Positions 25,015 to 36,500 of a stretch of 64,000 nt of DNA are shown here, in pieces (within the stretch, counting starts at the first letter, position 1; each line of letters starts with the position of its first letter). The notes under the pieces are model-generated. The model had not been told where the DNA came from, ran no database searches, and saw nothing but the letters and a program-made list of their open reading frames with translations. This DNA comes from Vulgatibacter incomptus_A (GTDB taxonomy: Bacteria > Myxococcota > Myxococcia > Myxococcales > Vulgatibacteraceae). Made by a program: the position numbers and the translations under genes. The stretch is taken from positions 87,342 through 151,341 of the forward strand of contig JBEBXK010000004.1 of NCBI GenBank assembly GCA_040391605.1. The letters run 5' to 3'.

Positions 25015-25683
25015 TTGATACGAGCAGTGATCTTCGACATGGACGGCCTCCTCATCGACTCGGAGCCATTCTGGCAGGACGCAGAGCTGGAGGTCTTCGG
25101 CGACCTCGGCCTCCCCGTGACCCGGGAGGCCTGCATCGAGCTGCGCGGGATGCGACTCGACGAGGTAGTAGGCCATTGGCACGGTCGATATCCGTGGGAG
25201 GGGCCGACACCTGCGGAGGTGGAGGCGCGCGTCCGCGAGACCATGGTCGCCTCCGTGCGCAGCCGCGGCGTCGCGATGCCCGGCGCCCTCGAGGCCATCG
25301 AGGAGGCGAAGCGAAGGGCAGGTCGCATCGCCCTCGCCTCCTCCTCCCCCTCGGTCCTCATCCGGGCCGTCCTCGCCACCCTGGGAATCGAAGACGTCTT
25401 CGAGGTCGTCCACTCCGCCGAGGGCGAACCCTACGGAAAGCCGCACCCTGCGGTCTACCTGAGCGCCGCGCGCAAGCTGGACGTCCCGCCCCCCGCCTGC
25501 CTCGCCCTCGAGGACTCCCTCGTCGGCGTCCTCGCCGCCAAGTCCGCCCGTATGGCCTGCGTCGCCGTCCCCGAAGCCCCCCAACTCCACGACCCCCGCT
25601 TCTCCATCGCCGACCACATCCTCCCCAGCCTCCACCACCTCCACGAAGTCGATTGGGACGCCCTCGGCAAGGCGCGGCGCTGA
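25015..25683 (+). CDS. hxpB: HAD-family hexitol/sugar phosphatase (HxpB/YniC type)
   Basis: The 222-residue HAD hydrolase has motif I DMDGLLIDSE (nucleophile Asp8, acid Asp10), motif II LASSSPS, motif III YGKPHPAVYL and motif IV ALEDSLVG. The order and cap sequence (WQDAELEVFGDLGLPVT, WHGRYPWEGPT) resemble E. coli HxpB, which dephosphorylates 2-deoxyglucose-6-phosphate and hexitol phosphates. The start is TTG at 25015 with GGAGAG four bases upstream, giving the expected one- or two-residue lead before RAVIFDMDG. It probably acts in the cytoplasm against phosphosugar stress. It is a single-gene unit, convergent with the DksA-like gene. Confidence 0.85.
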   Translation: MIRAVIFDMDGLLIDSEPFWQDAELEVFGDLGLPVTREACIELRGMRLDEVVGHWHGRYPWEGPTPAEVEARVRETMVASVRSRGVAMPGALEAIEEAKRRAGRIALASSSPSVLIRAVLATLGIEDVFEVVHSAEGEPYGKPHPAVYLSAARKLDVPPPACLALEDSLVGVLAAKSARMACVAVPEAPQLHDPRFSIADHILPSLHHLHEVDWDALGKARR

Positions 25684-25721
25684 GCGCCCGGCAGGCGCCG
25701 ACTCGGCGGACGCGAGCGCTG

Positions 25722-26123
25722 TCAGCGGAAGTCGGTGAGGTGGCGGCGAGAGCCCGTGCGCGGCGCGTCGAGCCTTCCCTGGCAGTCGGTGCAACGCTCG
25801 ACGTATGGCAGGGCGGCGAGGCGGCCTGGAGCGATCGGCTCCTCGCAGTCGAGGCAGAGCCCAAAGTCGTCGGGATCGACGGCGAGGCGGCGCAGGGCGA
25901 CCTCGATCCGCGCGAGCTCGCCGGCCCGGCTCTTGTTCCGGTTGGAGGCGATCACCTGCATCATCTCGGCGAGGGGCTGCTCGTCCTCGTCTCCACCCAC
26001 CTCGGTTGGATCGCGGCGGATGGGCTCTACGGGGATCGGTCCCTCACGTAGGATCTCCTCGCGGAGCGTGAGGAGGGAGGTGCGGTGACAGGCGAGGGTC
26101 CGGGCGTTCATGGTGCGGGTCAT
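25722..26123 (-). CDS. DksA/TraR-type C4 zinc-finger protein
   Basis: The 133-residue protein has a helical N-terminal half and a C-terminal four-cysteine zinc finger (CLDC, then CTDC 17 residues later) in the DksA/TraR consensus GLCLDCEEPIAPGRLAALPY. Family members bind RNA polymerase in the secondary channel and modulate transcription during starvation. This one lacks the DxxDxA tip of DksA in readable form, so it is a DksA-like paralogue rather than DksA. The start may be 26123 or the ATG four codons later (26111). No good ribosome binding site precedes either. Confidence 0.8.
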   Translation of the reverse strand: MTRTMNARTLACHRTSLLTLREEILREGPIPVEPIRRDPTEVGGDEDEQPLAEMMQVIASNRNKSRAGELARIEVALRRLAVDPDDFGLCLDCEEPIAPGRLAALPYVERCTDCQGRLDAPRTGSRRHLTDFR

Positions 26124-26300
26124 TCTACGTCAGAGATCGCGAAAGAGTCGCCTCCACACCAGGTGGAAGCGATGGCAGGTCCTCGCCCCTAGCGCCCGCG
26201 CACAGGTCGCCTCCGCACGAGGTGGCAGCGAACCATCCCGTGGCGCTGATTGTCCCTGGAGGGCTCGCTCTGTGTTGGCTCACCTCCAGCTCGAAGCGCA

Positions 26301-27209
26301 TCACGGATAGCGGACGTTGGTGCTGCCGGTGCCGGGGATGGGGATCCACTCATCCTCGTCGCCGGGGACCTTGGGCATCCGCCGCCGGGTCCAGTCTTCC
26401 TTGGCCCGCTCGATGCGATCGCGGGAGCTGGAGACGAAGTTCCACCAGACGGTGCGGGGGCCGTCCAAAGGGGGGCCGCCGAGGAGCATCAGCCGAGTGG
26501 AGGGTGCGGCGGCGTGGACCACCACCGCCACGTCCGGCTTGAGGACGACGAGCTGGCCGGCTTCGAAGCGGCTGCCGTCGGCGCGGACCTCCATGGAGCC
26601 GGTGGCGACGTAGATGGCGCGCTCCTCGTAGCTGGCGGGGATCGCGAGTTCGGCGTCGAGGTCGAGTTGGGCGTCGGCGTAGAAGAGCTCCGACTCGGTG
26701 CGTACGGGGGCCTTGGCGCCGAAGAGCGCGCCTGCCAGGATCCGAACCTTCACGCCCTTGCCCTCGATGATCGGCAGCTCCGCCCCGGGATGGTGGAAGA
26801 AGTAGGGCTCGCTCTCCTCCTTCTCGTGGGGCAGCGCCACCCAGGCCTGGATCCCGAAGAGCGAGGTGTCGACGGACCGCAGCTCGGGCGGTGTTCGCTC
26901 TGAGTGCACGATGCCGTGACCGGCGCTCATCCAGTTCACGTCACCCGGTCGGATGGGCTGCACCGAGCCGAGGCTGTCCCGGTGGAGGATCTCGCCCTCG
27001 AAGACGTAGGTGACGGTGGCCAGGCCGATGTGCGGATGGGGGCGCACGTCGAGGCCACGCCCTGCCCCGAGGACCTCCGGCCCCATCTGATCGAAGAAGA
27101 CGAAGGGGCCGACCATCCGCCGCTCGATCGACGGCAGCGCGCGCCGCACCTGAAATCCGCCGCCCAGGTCCTTCGTCGGGGGGACGATCACCGCGTCCAG
27201 CCAGTCCAT
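26301..27209 (-). CDS. Pirin family protein
   Basis: The 302-residue bicupin has the pirin metal site: RPHPHIGLATVTYVFEG supplies two His and SAGHGIVHSE supplies His and Glu. The C-terminal cupin carries the LLLGGPPLDGPRTVWWNFV signature found in nearly all pirins. Bacterial pirins bind iron; some have quercetinase activity and others interact with metabolic enzymes, so the role here is open. The start at 27209 fits the family N-terminus (MDWLDAVIVPPTKDLGGGF). The gene is divergent from the 950-aa lipoprotein gene. Confidence 0.93.
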   Translation of the reverse strand: MDWLDAVIVPPTKDLGGGFQVRRALPSIERRMVGPFVFFDQMGPEVLGAGRGLDVRPHPHIGLATVTYVFEGEILHRDSLGSVQPIRPGDVNWMSAGHGIVHSERTPPELRSVDTSLFGIQAWVALPHEKEESEPYFFHHPGAELPIIEGKGVKVRILAGALFGAKAPVRTESELFYADAQLDLDAELAIPASYEERAIYVATGSMEVRADGSRFEAGQLVVLKPDVAVVVHAAAPSTRLMLLGGPPLDGPRTVWWNFVSSSRDRIERAKEDWTRRRMPKVPGDEDEWIPIPGTGSTNVRYP

Positions 27210-27554
27210 TCATGCCTCCAGAGCTTGATTCGGCAGAGACTCTCCCGAATCGCGGGAAGGCGCGCAACTCCTTCGTGGCCACGATCCTACGGCCTCGATC
27301 CTCCGGCCACCAGCCCAAGCCACCAGCCCCAAGCGCATGCGCCGGGCACTCAGCCGCTGCTGATCCTTTGCCGCTGGGCACATTGCCGCTGCCGCCACCC
27401 GGCCGCTCGGACGTTGACGGTTGGAAGTCAAAGTGAGTTGATACAAGGACCTGCCGAACGAGCCCCCACCTCGGCCGGTCTGTACGCGAGAAGCCTCGCC
27501 AGGCATGCGCCGACGCGAGGCCATCCCAGATCCCTTTCTCTAGGAGTAGCGAAG
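27210..27554. other. Divergent intergenic region (345 bp), no gene
   Basis: It separates the pirin gene from the 950-aa lipoprotein gene. The last 150 bp must hold the promoter of the latter. A TTGACG at about 27413 is a -35 candidate, but no -10 at proper spacing is convincing. No repeats or hairpins stand out. Confidence 0.4.
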
Positions 27555-30407
27555 ATGTTGTCGAGATATTGCATCCCCATTATGGCCGCCGTCGTCGGAT
27601 TCGCGGCGGCTTGTTCCTCCGATGAACCGAAGGAGCCCAAGGGCCCGGGCAAGGCCGAGGTTCAGATCGTCTCCTTCGGGGCGAGCCCGCTCTCGCTTCG
27701 AGCGGGAGAGACCGCGACGATTTCGTGGACCACGGAGCACGCCAAGAGCGTGACGATCACCGACGGAAGCGGCGCGCCGCTGGAGCTGGGCGACGAAGAG
27801 CCGAGCGCAGGCAGCGTCTCCGTCACCCTGCAGCAGACGACCAGCTTCGAGCTCGTGGCGGTGGGGGAGCGGGCAGGCGACGAAGCCCGACGCAGCCTGG
27901 AGATCGTGGTGGTGGAGGAGGGCGAGCCACGGATCGATCGCTTCGCCGCCGACGCGTCGATCATCGACAAAGGCAGCGAGACCCGGCTGAGTTGGGAGAC
28001 CACCGACGCCACCCGGGTGATCCTCTCGGCGGGCGACGAGGTGATCGTCGACACCACCGAGGCGCTCTCCGGCGAGGCGCCGATCACTCCAACCGAGACC
28101 ACGACCTACACGCTCCGGGCGGAGAACGCGCTCGGGGGCGTCGAAGCGCAGACCACCGTAGAGGTCCGGGCGCCGACCCCCGTGATCCAGGCGTTCGGCG
28201 CCAGCCCCGAACAATTCGACGGCGGCGCCGGCGAGCCGGCCTCCATCACCCTGAGCTGGCAGATCGAGGGCGCCACCTCCTTCGAGATCGAGGCGGTCCC
28301 GGCTGCCGCGATCGACCTCGATGGGATGAATCCCGAGGGCGGCGAGGTGATCGTCCAGGTGGAGGAGAGCACCACCTTCCACCTGGTGGCCACCAACGAC
28401 AACGGCTCCGTCACCGCCCAGGCGATGGTGCGGGCTGTGGGACGCCCCTCGATCCTCCATTTCACGGCCTCGGCCGAGCGCGTGTCCAGCGGTGAGAACA
28501 TCATCCTCTCCTGGGAGACCCAGGACGCCACGAGCCTCAAGCTCTTCGCCAACGACGTGGATCAGGCGATCAACCCGACGCCGGGGCTGGGGAGCATCGG
28601 CAGGCCGCTCACGGAGACCACCACCTTCGTCCTCGAGGCCAAGGGAGAGTACGGCGAGGCCCGCGCGGAGCTGACGATCGAGGTGGTCGAGCCTGCGATC
28701 CTCGCCTTCACGGTGGACCACGAGCGGGTCGCAGCCGGCGTGACCCTGGCCTTCGCCTGGCAGACGGAAGGCGGCGCCTCCGTCTCCCTGTTGGATGAGG
28801 CCGGCGACGCCGTCCCCGGCTGCACGACCTCGGATGCCGAGGAGTTGGCCGACGGCGGCTGCGAGGTCGAGGCCCCTGAAGTCGACGCGGTCTATGGCTA
28901 CACCCTCCAACTCCAGGACGCGGAAGGCGGAGTCCTGGCGTCATCCACCCTCGAGGTGGAGGTGCGGGGCGGCCCCAAGGTCCTCGACCTCGTCGCCGAC
29001 CCCGCCGCGATCCACCCCGGAGAGTCGACCACGATCTCGTGGACGATCGATCCGAGTCTCGATGACGTCCTCCCCACCCTCACCCTGGTCGACCAGGACG
29101 ACAACGTCTACGACGTGGGAGAGATCCTCCACGAGGGGTCTACCGAGATCGTCCTCTCTGCAGTGGGGACCTACGTCTTCACCTTCACCGCGAGCACCGG
29201 CGACAACGAGCCCTCCTCTCGCACCGTGACGGTGGACGTGCTCCCCGAGCCCACCGCGACCCTCGAGGTTGAGCCCACCCATTGGTCGCCGCTCTCCGGC
29301 GAGCAGGTCTTCGTGAGCTGGACCACCACCGACGCGGAATCGGTCGAGCTCTTCGAGGTCGACGGCGACGGCACGGCCTTCTCGCTCTACCAGGTGCCTG
29401 CGCATCTGGTCGCGGAGGGGGATCGGGAGGTCTTCCCGTTGACGCTCCCCACCACCTACCGGGTGGTGGCGACGTCCGCCGCCGGCGGGAAAGCGACGGC
29501 CGAGGCCACCCTCCTCGCCACCGGGGCGGAGATCGTCTCCTTCACGGCAAGCCCGCAGCAGGTTGCGGCGCGAGAGGAGACCACCCTCTCCTGGGAGGCC
29601 TCCGACGCGATCGAGGCCACGCTGGAGCCCACCTTCGGCGGGACGCTGGCGCCGTTCATCGACGTCAGCAGCAATCCGTCGCCGTTCACCTTCGGAACCA
29701 CCCAATGCTACGCGGGAGACTTCGACAACTACTACGACAGGGCCTGCCAAAGGTTCGAGTTCCCGGCCGGCTTCGTCTTCCCCTTCGACGGCGTGGATCG
29801 TACCCAGCTCTGGGTGCATCACACGGGCGTGATCAGCTTCGACGCCACGACCACGAGCACGGCGGTCAACAACGCCTTTCCGACGGCGGCGGGCAGCAGC
29901 TGGGTTCACCTCGCGCCCTTCTGGGACTCGCTCACCATCTACCCCTACGAGTCTGGTGTGAGCCCCCAGGGCAAGCTCCACGTCGGCTCCGGGACCGACA
30001 CCAGGGGCGATTACGTCGTGGTCCAGTGGAAGAACTTCTGGTTCACCAACGGCAACGACAACGACGCACCGACGAACCTCACCTTCGAGGTCGTCCTCTA
30101 CGCCGACGGCAGCTTCGACTACCGCTACCAGACGATGTCCTCCAGCCACACCGCGAGCGTCCAGCTGGCGATGGGCAGCAGCGCAACCATCGGCTTCCAG
30201 ACCCCGTCGGGCGACGCCCTCACGATCTCCCACAACACGGCGTTCCCTGGCGGGCTGACCGGCTTCGGCTTCACCTTCCGTCCGCCCAACGTCCCGACTA
30301 CCGGCTCCTGGACCGTGGTGCCGCTGGAGGACACCACCTACACCCTCACCGTATCCAACGGCGTCCTCTCCTCGACCGAGACGGTGGACGTCAGCATCGC
30401 CCCGTAA
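27555..30407 (+). CDS. Large secreted lipoprotein: eight Ig-like repeats plus a nidogen-like module
   Basis: The start at 27555 has AGGAG eight bases upstream and gives a lipoprotein signal (FAAACSSDE, Cys 20). The 950-residue chain has eight Ig-like repeats of ~85 residues (about 33-690), each with the pattern x-I-x-x-F-x-A-x-P followed by GE-x-x-x-x-SW. A module of ~200 residues (about 715-920) follows, with FPAGFVFPFDGVD, HTGVISFD, HLAPFWDSL, SFDYRYQTM and GSSATIGFQTP, the pattern of nidogen-like (NIDO) domains. A final Ig-like strand set ends the protein. It should be a surface adhesin or matrix protein. It is colinear with the first third of the giant lipoprotein on the opposite strand just downstream. 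Confidence 0.85.
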   Translation: MLSRYCIPIMAAVVGFAAACSSDEPKEPKGPGKAEVQIVSFGASPLSLRAGETATISWTTEHAKSVTITDGSGAPLELGDEEPSAGSVSVTLQQTTSFELVAVGERAGDEARRSLEIVVVEEGEPRIDRFAADASIIDKGSETRLSWETTDATRVILSAGDEVIVDTTEALSGEAPITPTETTTYTLRAENALGGVEAQTTVEVRAPTPVIQAFGASPEQFDGGAGEPASITLSWQIEGATSFEIEAVPAAAIDLDGMNPEGGEVIVQVEESTTFHLVATNDNGSVTAQAMVRAVGRPSILHFTASAERVSSGENIILSWETQDATSLKLFANDVDQAINPTPGLGSIGRPLTETTTFVLEAKGEYGEARAELTIEVVEPAILAFTVDHERVAAGVTLAFAWQTEGGASVSLLDEAGDAVPGCTTSDAEELADGGCEVEAPEVDAVYGYTLQLQDAEGGVLASSTLEVEVRGGPKVLDLVADPAAIHPGESTTISWTIDPSLDDVLPTLTLVDQDDNVYDVGEILHEGSTEIVLSAVGTYVFTFTASTGDNEPSSRTVTVDVLPEPTATLEVEPTHWSPLSGEQVFVSWTTTDAESVELFEVDGDGTAFSLYQVPAHLVAEGDREVFPLTLPTTYRVVATSAAGGKATAEATLLATGAEIVSFTASPQQVAAREETTLSWEASDAIEATLEPTFGGTLAPFIDVSSNPSPFTFGTTQCYAGDFDNYYDRACQRFEFPAGFVFPFDGVDRTQLWVHHTGVISFDATTTSTAVNNAFPTAAGSSWVHLAPFWDSLTIYPYESGVSPQGKLHVGSGTDTRGDYVVVQWKNFWFTNGNDNDAPTNLTFEVVLYADGSFDYRYQTMSSSHTASVQLAMGSSATIGFQTPSGDALTISHNTAFPGGLTGFGFTFRPPNVPTTGSWTVVPLEDTTYTLTVSNGVLSSTETVDVSIAP

Positions 30408-30432
30408 ACGAGCACGACTCACGTTGAACGAC

Positions 30433-30490
30433 GAGAGCCCGTCGGAAGCCCGCGCCAAGCGGCCTTCCGACGGGCTCTCTCTCTTTCTAA
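30433..30490. terminator. Bidirectional terminator hairpin between convergent genes
   Basis: The 16-bp stem is perfect: GAGAGCCCGTCGGAAG (30433-30448) with its complement at 30464-30479, and a 15-base loop. TCTCTCTTTCT follows. It serves the 950-aa gene and, read the other way, the giant gene that ends at 30522. Confidence 0.85.
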
Positions 30491-30521
30491 CCGGCCCGCC
30501 GCAGCGCAGCGGCGGAGTCGA

Positions 30522-33500
30522 TCACTTCTTCAGGAAGCGGATGGTGCGGTTCGCCAGAGGCTGCATCTCCCGGTGGATCGCCGTGATGCCGTGGCTGCGA
30601 TCCGCCGACTCGAGCCCCACCCAGGCGTTGCTGCCCTGGTAATACTTCCAGGCGGTCGAGTCCTTGGCCTCGGAGGTGTAGACGTCGTCGAAGGCCACCA
30701 CGATGTCTCCGTTGGCCCATAGCTGCGCCTGGACGGTGATCCCGCCCTGGGCCGCGCCGCGGCTGAAGTTGGTCCATTGCAGGATCAGCACATCCTCGCC
30801 GTCGAGGAGCACCTCCTCGTAGTGGAAGCCGCAGCGGCGCACCGAGGGATCGCAGCGGAGATCGTCCCAGAAGACCGCCAGCAGCGGCCCCGCCGGCGCC
30901 GTCGTCCCGCTCCGTGGGACGGAGGAGGGCGAGGCGGTGGCGCCGCCGGCGGGATCGACGTCGGCGAAGGAGATCCAGCCGTTGGAGGACGCCCAGATCC
31001 GCGCCATCGTCGAGCCGAAGAAGGGCTGCGCCAGGCCGGCGACGGGGATCCTGGCCACGCCGGCGTCCGCCGCCAGCGCCCTCACCGCCGTACCCGTGGT
31101 CCAGATGTCGAAGAAGGTGGTGTCCGCGGCGTGGTCCACGTCGTAGTCGGGGTAGCGGCAGCCGCGCCCCAGGACCCCGGGGCTGCCCACACCAGCGGCC
31201 GACTCCTCGCACCACCGCCCGAAGTCGTCGTGGGAGACGACCCCCTGGCGCTGGTAGCTGGGATCCACCGAGAGGCTCTTGCCCCTGGGGATGAACCAGA
31301 AGCCGTCCCAGCTCGCGGAGGCGATGGTCGCCGTCCCCGCGTTCAGCCGCAGGGTATCGAAGAGGAAGTCCAGGGAGAGGTCCTCGCCGTACTCGTAGTC
31401 TGGGACGAAGGAGACGTCGGCAGCGGACGACGCGAGGGTGACGAAGCCGCCAGGCGGCACCACCAGACTCCCGACGATCGGATGGGATCCGGAGGACGTC
31501 TGGATCTCGAAGTCCTGAAGATCGATCGGCACCAGGGTGAGGTTGCGGAGCTCGAACCACTGCGCCTGGGTCCCGCCGACCGGATCGATCATCAGCTCGC
31601 TGATGGCGAGATCGCCTGGGTTCGCCACGGGATCGATCGTCACGGTCTTGCATTCGGAGAACGAGCCGGCGACGGCGCAGATCTCATAGTCCTTGGTCTG
31701 CCCCACCGTCACCTCCACCGAGCCGCTGGTGACGGGATCGAAGCGGAAGCTCCGGTGGGCCAGCCCACCGTGGACCGGGACGTTGGTGGCGGCGTCGGTG
31801 CTGCCGCCGAAGTGATGGGTGTAGCCGAAGGTCCCCGTGGGATCCTGGTAGCCGATGGTGGCGCTGGAGCCCGCCACCTCGTTGACGCAGCTCGACGGAT
31901 GGCAGCTGCTGTTCACGTGGGGGGGCGGCAGCGGGTCCATCTTCCCGTAGCGGTACTCGAAGGCGCCATCCGGATAGAGGACGATCTGGAAGTTCAGATC
32001 GTAGAGGTTGCCGTTGGTCTCGCCGTTGAGCGACCCGCTGCTTCGGTTGAAGTTCGTCCACTGCACGATGTAGCGGCTGCCGTCGAAGTGGGTCCAGACG
32101 CTGTCGTTCGCGCGGCCGAAGAGATCGTCCCAGAAGGCCGCGAGGTGGATCTTCACGTTGTTGCCGGTGGCGTTGGGCAGGTGGAGGTTCGTCCCGACGC
32201 TGGTGCCCGTGGTGGCGGGGTTGAAGGAGATGTAGCCGTCCGCCCAGACCAGGAACTCGCCCATGTCCTGCCCGAAGTAGGGGAAGGAGAAACCGGCGGG
32301 GAGGATCACGGCGCCGTAGCCGTTGCCACCCGAGAGGACGAGCTCCTCGGCGTCCGGATGGATTCGCACGTCCTCGTAGGCGGCGGGCTGCCCGGCCGAC
32401 GCGCCGAGCTCGCCCATGGGGACGGTGAAGGTCGGGGTCTCACTGCCCAGGGCCTCTACATCCCAGCTGAGGGTCACCTTCTCGCCGGGGAAGATCCGCT
32501 GGCCCGGCCCCGGTCCCGTCCAGTCCAGATTGAAGGTGCGGACCTCCACCGTGCGGGAGACGTCGCTGCTCCTGCCGGCGGAGGTGGTTCGGATCGTGTA
32601 GACGGCGTTCTCCGTCGGTGTGACGTCCATGGTGCCGGAGAGGGGGATGCTCCCCGACGGATGGCTGAGGAGCGGTTGGCCGTTCTCCTCGAGGACGAAG
32701 CTGTCCACCGCCGCGACCTCCCACGTCAGGGAGACGGGCTGCCCCGGCTCGACGGGGTTCGGCGTCGCCTCGAAGGAGACCACGCCCCACTCCACGTCGA
32801 TGCGCACGGGTTCTGCGCAGACCATGTCGTCGGAGTCGGGCTCGATCATGCAGAGCTCGAGGTCGGTGGTCTCGTCGAAGGGCATCGTCATCGAGCCCGA
32901 GCTCGAGGCCGGCGTGAACTTCCAGCTGCGGTGCGCCAGCCCTCCAGGAATGGGCTTCTGACTCGCGCCGCGGTTGGTCCCGCCGAAATGGATGAGCTGC
33001 GCCACCCGGGCCTTGGTGTCCTGGTAGCCGATGGTCGCGCTGGAGCCGTTCGCCTCGTTCTCACAGCTCTGCGGGTAACAGTCGGTGGAGGATCCTCCTG
33101 CCGGCGAGGGGAGCATGTCGCCGTAGCGGTACTCGAAGCGCCCGTCCCGATGCAGCACCACCTGGAAGTTCAGGTTCGACTCGTTGCTGTCGTCGGATCC
33201 GTAGAAGAGGCTCATGTGGTTCCACTGGATCACGTAGGTGTCCGCGTCGATCCGCGCTGCCAACACCTGCCCATTCAGCCGGGTGTGGAGATCCTCCCAG
33301 AAGGGCGCCAGATGGACCCGCTGGTAGGTCGCGTTCGGGAGGCGCTGGTTCGTCGGGGTGGAGGCCGCCGAGAGGTCGAAGGTCAGGAAGCCGTCGGACG
33401 CCACCCGCACCGCCGACCGGGGGATGCCCAGGTAGGGAAAGCTGAAGTCCTCGTCGAAGTCGAAGGTGACGGCCCCCGTGTCGACGTCGGGCCCGATCAG

Positions 33501-36500
33501 CAGCTCGACGTCGGTCATCCAGGTGAGATCATCGAAGAACAGGCTCGGATCCTCCTGCATGGGCGTGAGCACCACCGGGTTGAGGCTCGGATCTGCCACG
33601 CCCACCGTCCAGCTCACGGTGGCCTCGTCACCAGACGAGATCGATGAAGGGCTGACGTTGACATCCAAGGTGCTGCGCCGTACCGCGACGGAGGTGCTGG
33701 AGGTCGCCTTGTTGGCCAGGGCCTCGAGCACCAGGGTGTAGACGGTGTCTCGAGTCGGGACCACCGGCATGATCCCGGCGTCCATGGAGGCCGGCGAGCT
33801 CTCGGTCCGGATCAGGGTGTCGTTCTCGTAGAGGCGCAGGATCGAGCCGCCGCGGCTCATCCAGGTGAGGGTGACGCCCTGATTCCAATCCACCACGTAG
33901 GCGGACGGCTCGAAGTAGCTGACGCCGAAGTCCGCCTCGATCACCACCTCGCGGCAGATGGTGCCCGCCGCCGTCTTCGCGCAGATCGTATAGGTGGTCG
34001 TCTCGGTGGGGGTGGCGGTGATGATCGCGCTCCCCTCGAACGCCTGGTACCGCAGGGTCTTACCGGCGAGGCCGCCGGGGTAGGCGATGTTGGCGGCGTT
34101 GTTTCCCGACCCGCCGAAGTGGGCGAGATAGCCCATGGTCGCGTCGGGATCCTGGTAGCCGATGGTGGCGCTGGAGCCGTTGGACTCCTCCACGCAGCTG
34201 CTGGGGTAGCAGAGCGTGCTGGTCGTCGGCGGCGGCGTCATGGCGCCGTAGCGATACTCGAAGGATCCGTCGGCGAAGAGCGCGAGCTGGAAGTTGAGGT
34301 CGTAGGTGTTGGAGGTGGACGAGCCCGTGCTTCGGCTCATCGTGGTCCATTGGATCACGAACTCATCGTCCTGGGGCTGCGCGTACCAGATCGCGCCGAT
34401 GTTGCGGGTGTCCAGATCCTCCCAGAAGGGGGCCAGGTGGACCCGCTTGATCGCAGCGGAGGCGTCGGAGGGGAGCCTCTCGTTGCTGCCGGTGCCGGCG
34501 GCGGTGCTCACGGTGTCGAAGGTCGCGTAGCCATCGATGAAGACCCGGATCTGCGTGTAGGTCTCGCCAAAGTACGGGAACTCGAAGCCCGTGGGGAGGG
34601 CGAGCAGGCCCGAGCCGGTGGTCCCGTTGTTCGTCGTGAGCTGCTGGGCGCCGGGGAGGGGGCGGATGTCCACGTAGGGGACCGCCCCGACGTCGGCCAT
34701 GGGCAGGGTGCCGAAGACCTGCGGCAGCTCGAGGCCGACCAGGGACTCTGCGTCGATCTGGATGGTCACCGAGGTCCCGGGGCGCACCGCCGTCTCCGAC
34801 GCGGTGAGGACCAGAGAGATCGGCCGCACGACCACCGTGCGGCTCGCCTCGCGGACGATGCCTCGGAGGTTCTTCACCACCAGCACGAAGTCGGTGTCCT
34901 CCTCGAGGCCGGGCACCACCACGCTGCCGCTGGGCAGGCCGCCGCCAGGCAGGGGGACGTCCACGCCGTTGGCCTGGAGTTCGACCGTGAGGTCGTCGCC
35001 GTCGGTGACCCAGGAGAGGGTGACGTCCGATCCATTATCGACCTCCTCCGGCGCGTCGAAGCTGACGATCTCGAAGGGCCGGATCACGTCGACGGTGAAG
35101 GAGCGCTCCACCTCATGCCCCAGGGCACCCGTGGCGCGGACCACGTAGGTGTGGGGGCCGGGGACGCCCTCTTCGAGGGGGCAGAAGCCCGCCTCCACCG
35201 TCTCCGGGCTCGAGGTGCAGCGCACGGTGCCGGTGCCGTCGACGATCTCGATGGAGTCGGCGAAGAGCGAGGTCCAGCCGATGCGGAAGCTCTCTCCCGC
35301 GTCGATCTCGGGGGGAGGCGGCTGCACCACGTCGAGGATCGCCCGCCGATGGACGATCACCTCCACCGAGGAGGTGGCCGTCTCGGTCGACGCGGCGACG
35401 GCCGTGAGGCCGACCTGCAGCGAGTCCGTGGTGGCGTAGGGATGCCACTCGAAGGTCCCGCTCGTGGCGAGATCCGGGACGACCCGATAGGCGAAGGAGC
35501 GGCCTGCGAGGGGATCGCGTACCCTCACCGATGTGTTGTAGGCGATCGTATCACTAGCGGTAGAGCCCGGATATTGATAGCCGATGGTGGCGCTGCTGCC
35601 GTTCTCCCAGCCCGCGGTTCCCGTGCCCCGCTCCATCGCGCCATAGCGGTACTCGACGTCGCCGCTCTGCCAGAGGATCACCTCGAAATTCAGGCTCGCG
35701 GTGTCCCGATGGGCCGAGAAGCCGTGGTCCTTCCATTGGATCGCGACGAAGGGGCCGCGAGGATCGCTCTCGTCGTAGAGGGTGTGGATGTTCCCGGCGG
35801 GGTAGGCGTCGCTCCAACCCAACGAGTCCCAGAAGGGCGCGAGGTGCGCCCATTGGTAGCTGGAGGAGGTCGGAAACTGACTGTTGCTGGTGCTGCTGCT
35901 CGTGGTGTGGGTGGTGTCGAAGCTGAGGATGCCGTTGCCGTAGACCCGGACCGCGTCGCGATCCTGGCCGGCGAAGGGGAAGAGGAAGCCATCGGGGAAC
36001 TCGAAGAGTTCGCAGCCATACGTGGCGATGGAGGTGCTGCACGCGGTGCCCAACGGCAGGTGGGTCCCGCCCAGGGCCTCGACGTCGAGGTAGGGCTCCT
36101 GCGTCTCTTCCCGCAGCAGGCCGGGCCCCGATAGGATGTCGAGATCCACGGATTGGGCCATCCGGGTAGTCCACTCGAGTACGAGACTGTCTCCTGCGAC
36201 GATCTCTGCAGGCGTGGCGGTGAAGGAGAGGATCTCCATGGGGGCCACCGTCACCCGAACGTCCTGGCTGGCGTCGGCACCGGCGCCGTTCTTCGCGACG
36301 ATCCAATAGGTGGTGGCGACGGCAGGGCGCACGCCGAGGCTGCCGCTGGCCCGCTCGGCGTCGGGGACCGTGTAGAGCGGGCGCGGCGATCCCACCTCAT
36401 CCAGCTCGTGGAGGATCAGCTCGGCGGCGTTCTGGGAGGTCCACGAGAGGATCACCTCGGGCGCCACGCTGTCGTCGAACTCGGCGTGGCTCGCGACCAG

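Noticed and set aside
30777..33647. Long plus-strand open frame (about 950 codons) opposite the giant lipoprotein
   Set aside because: It is Arg/Glu/Gly-rich with no domain and mirrors the codon pattern of the real minus-strand gene; a typical GC-rich antisense shadow.
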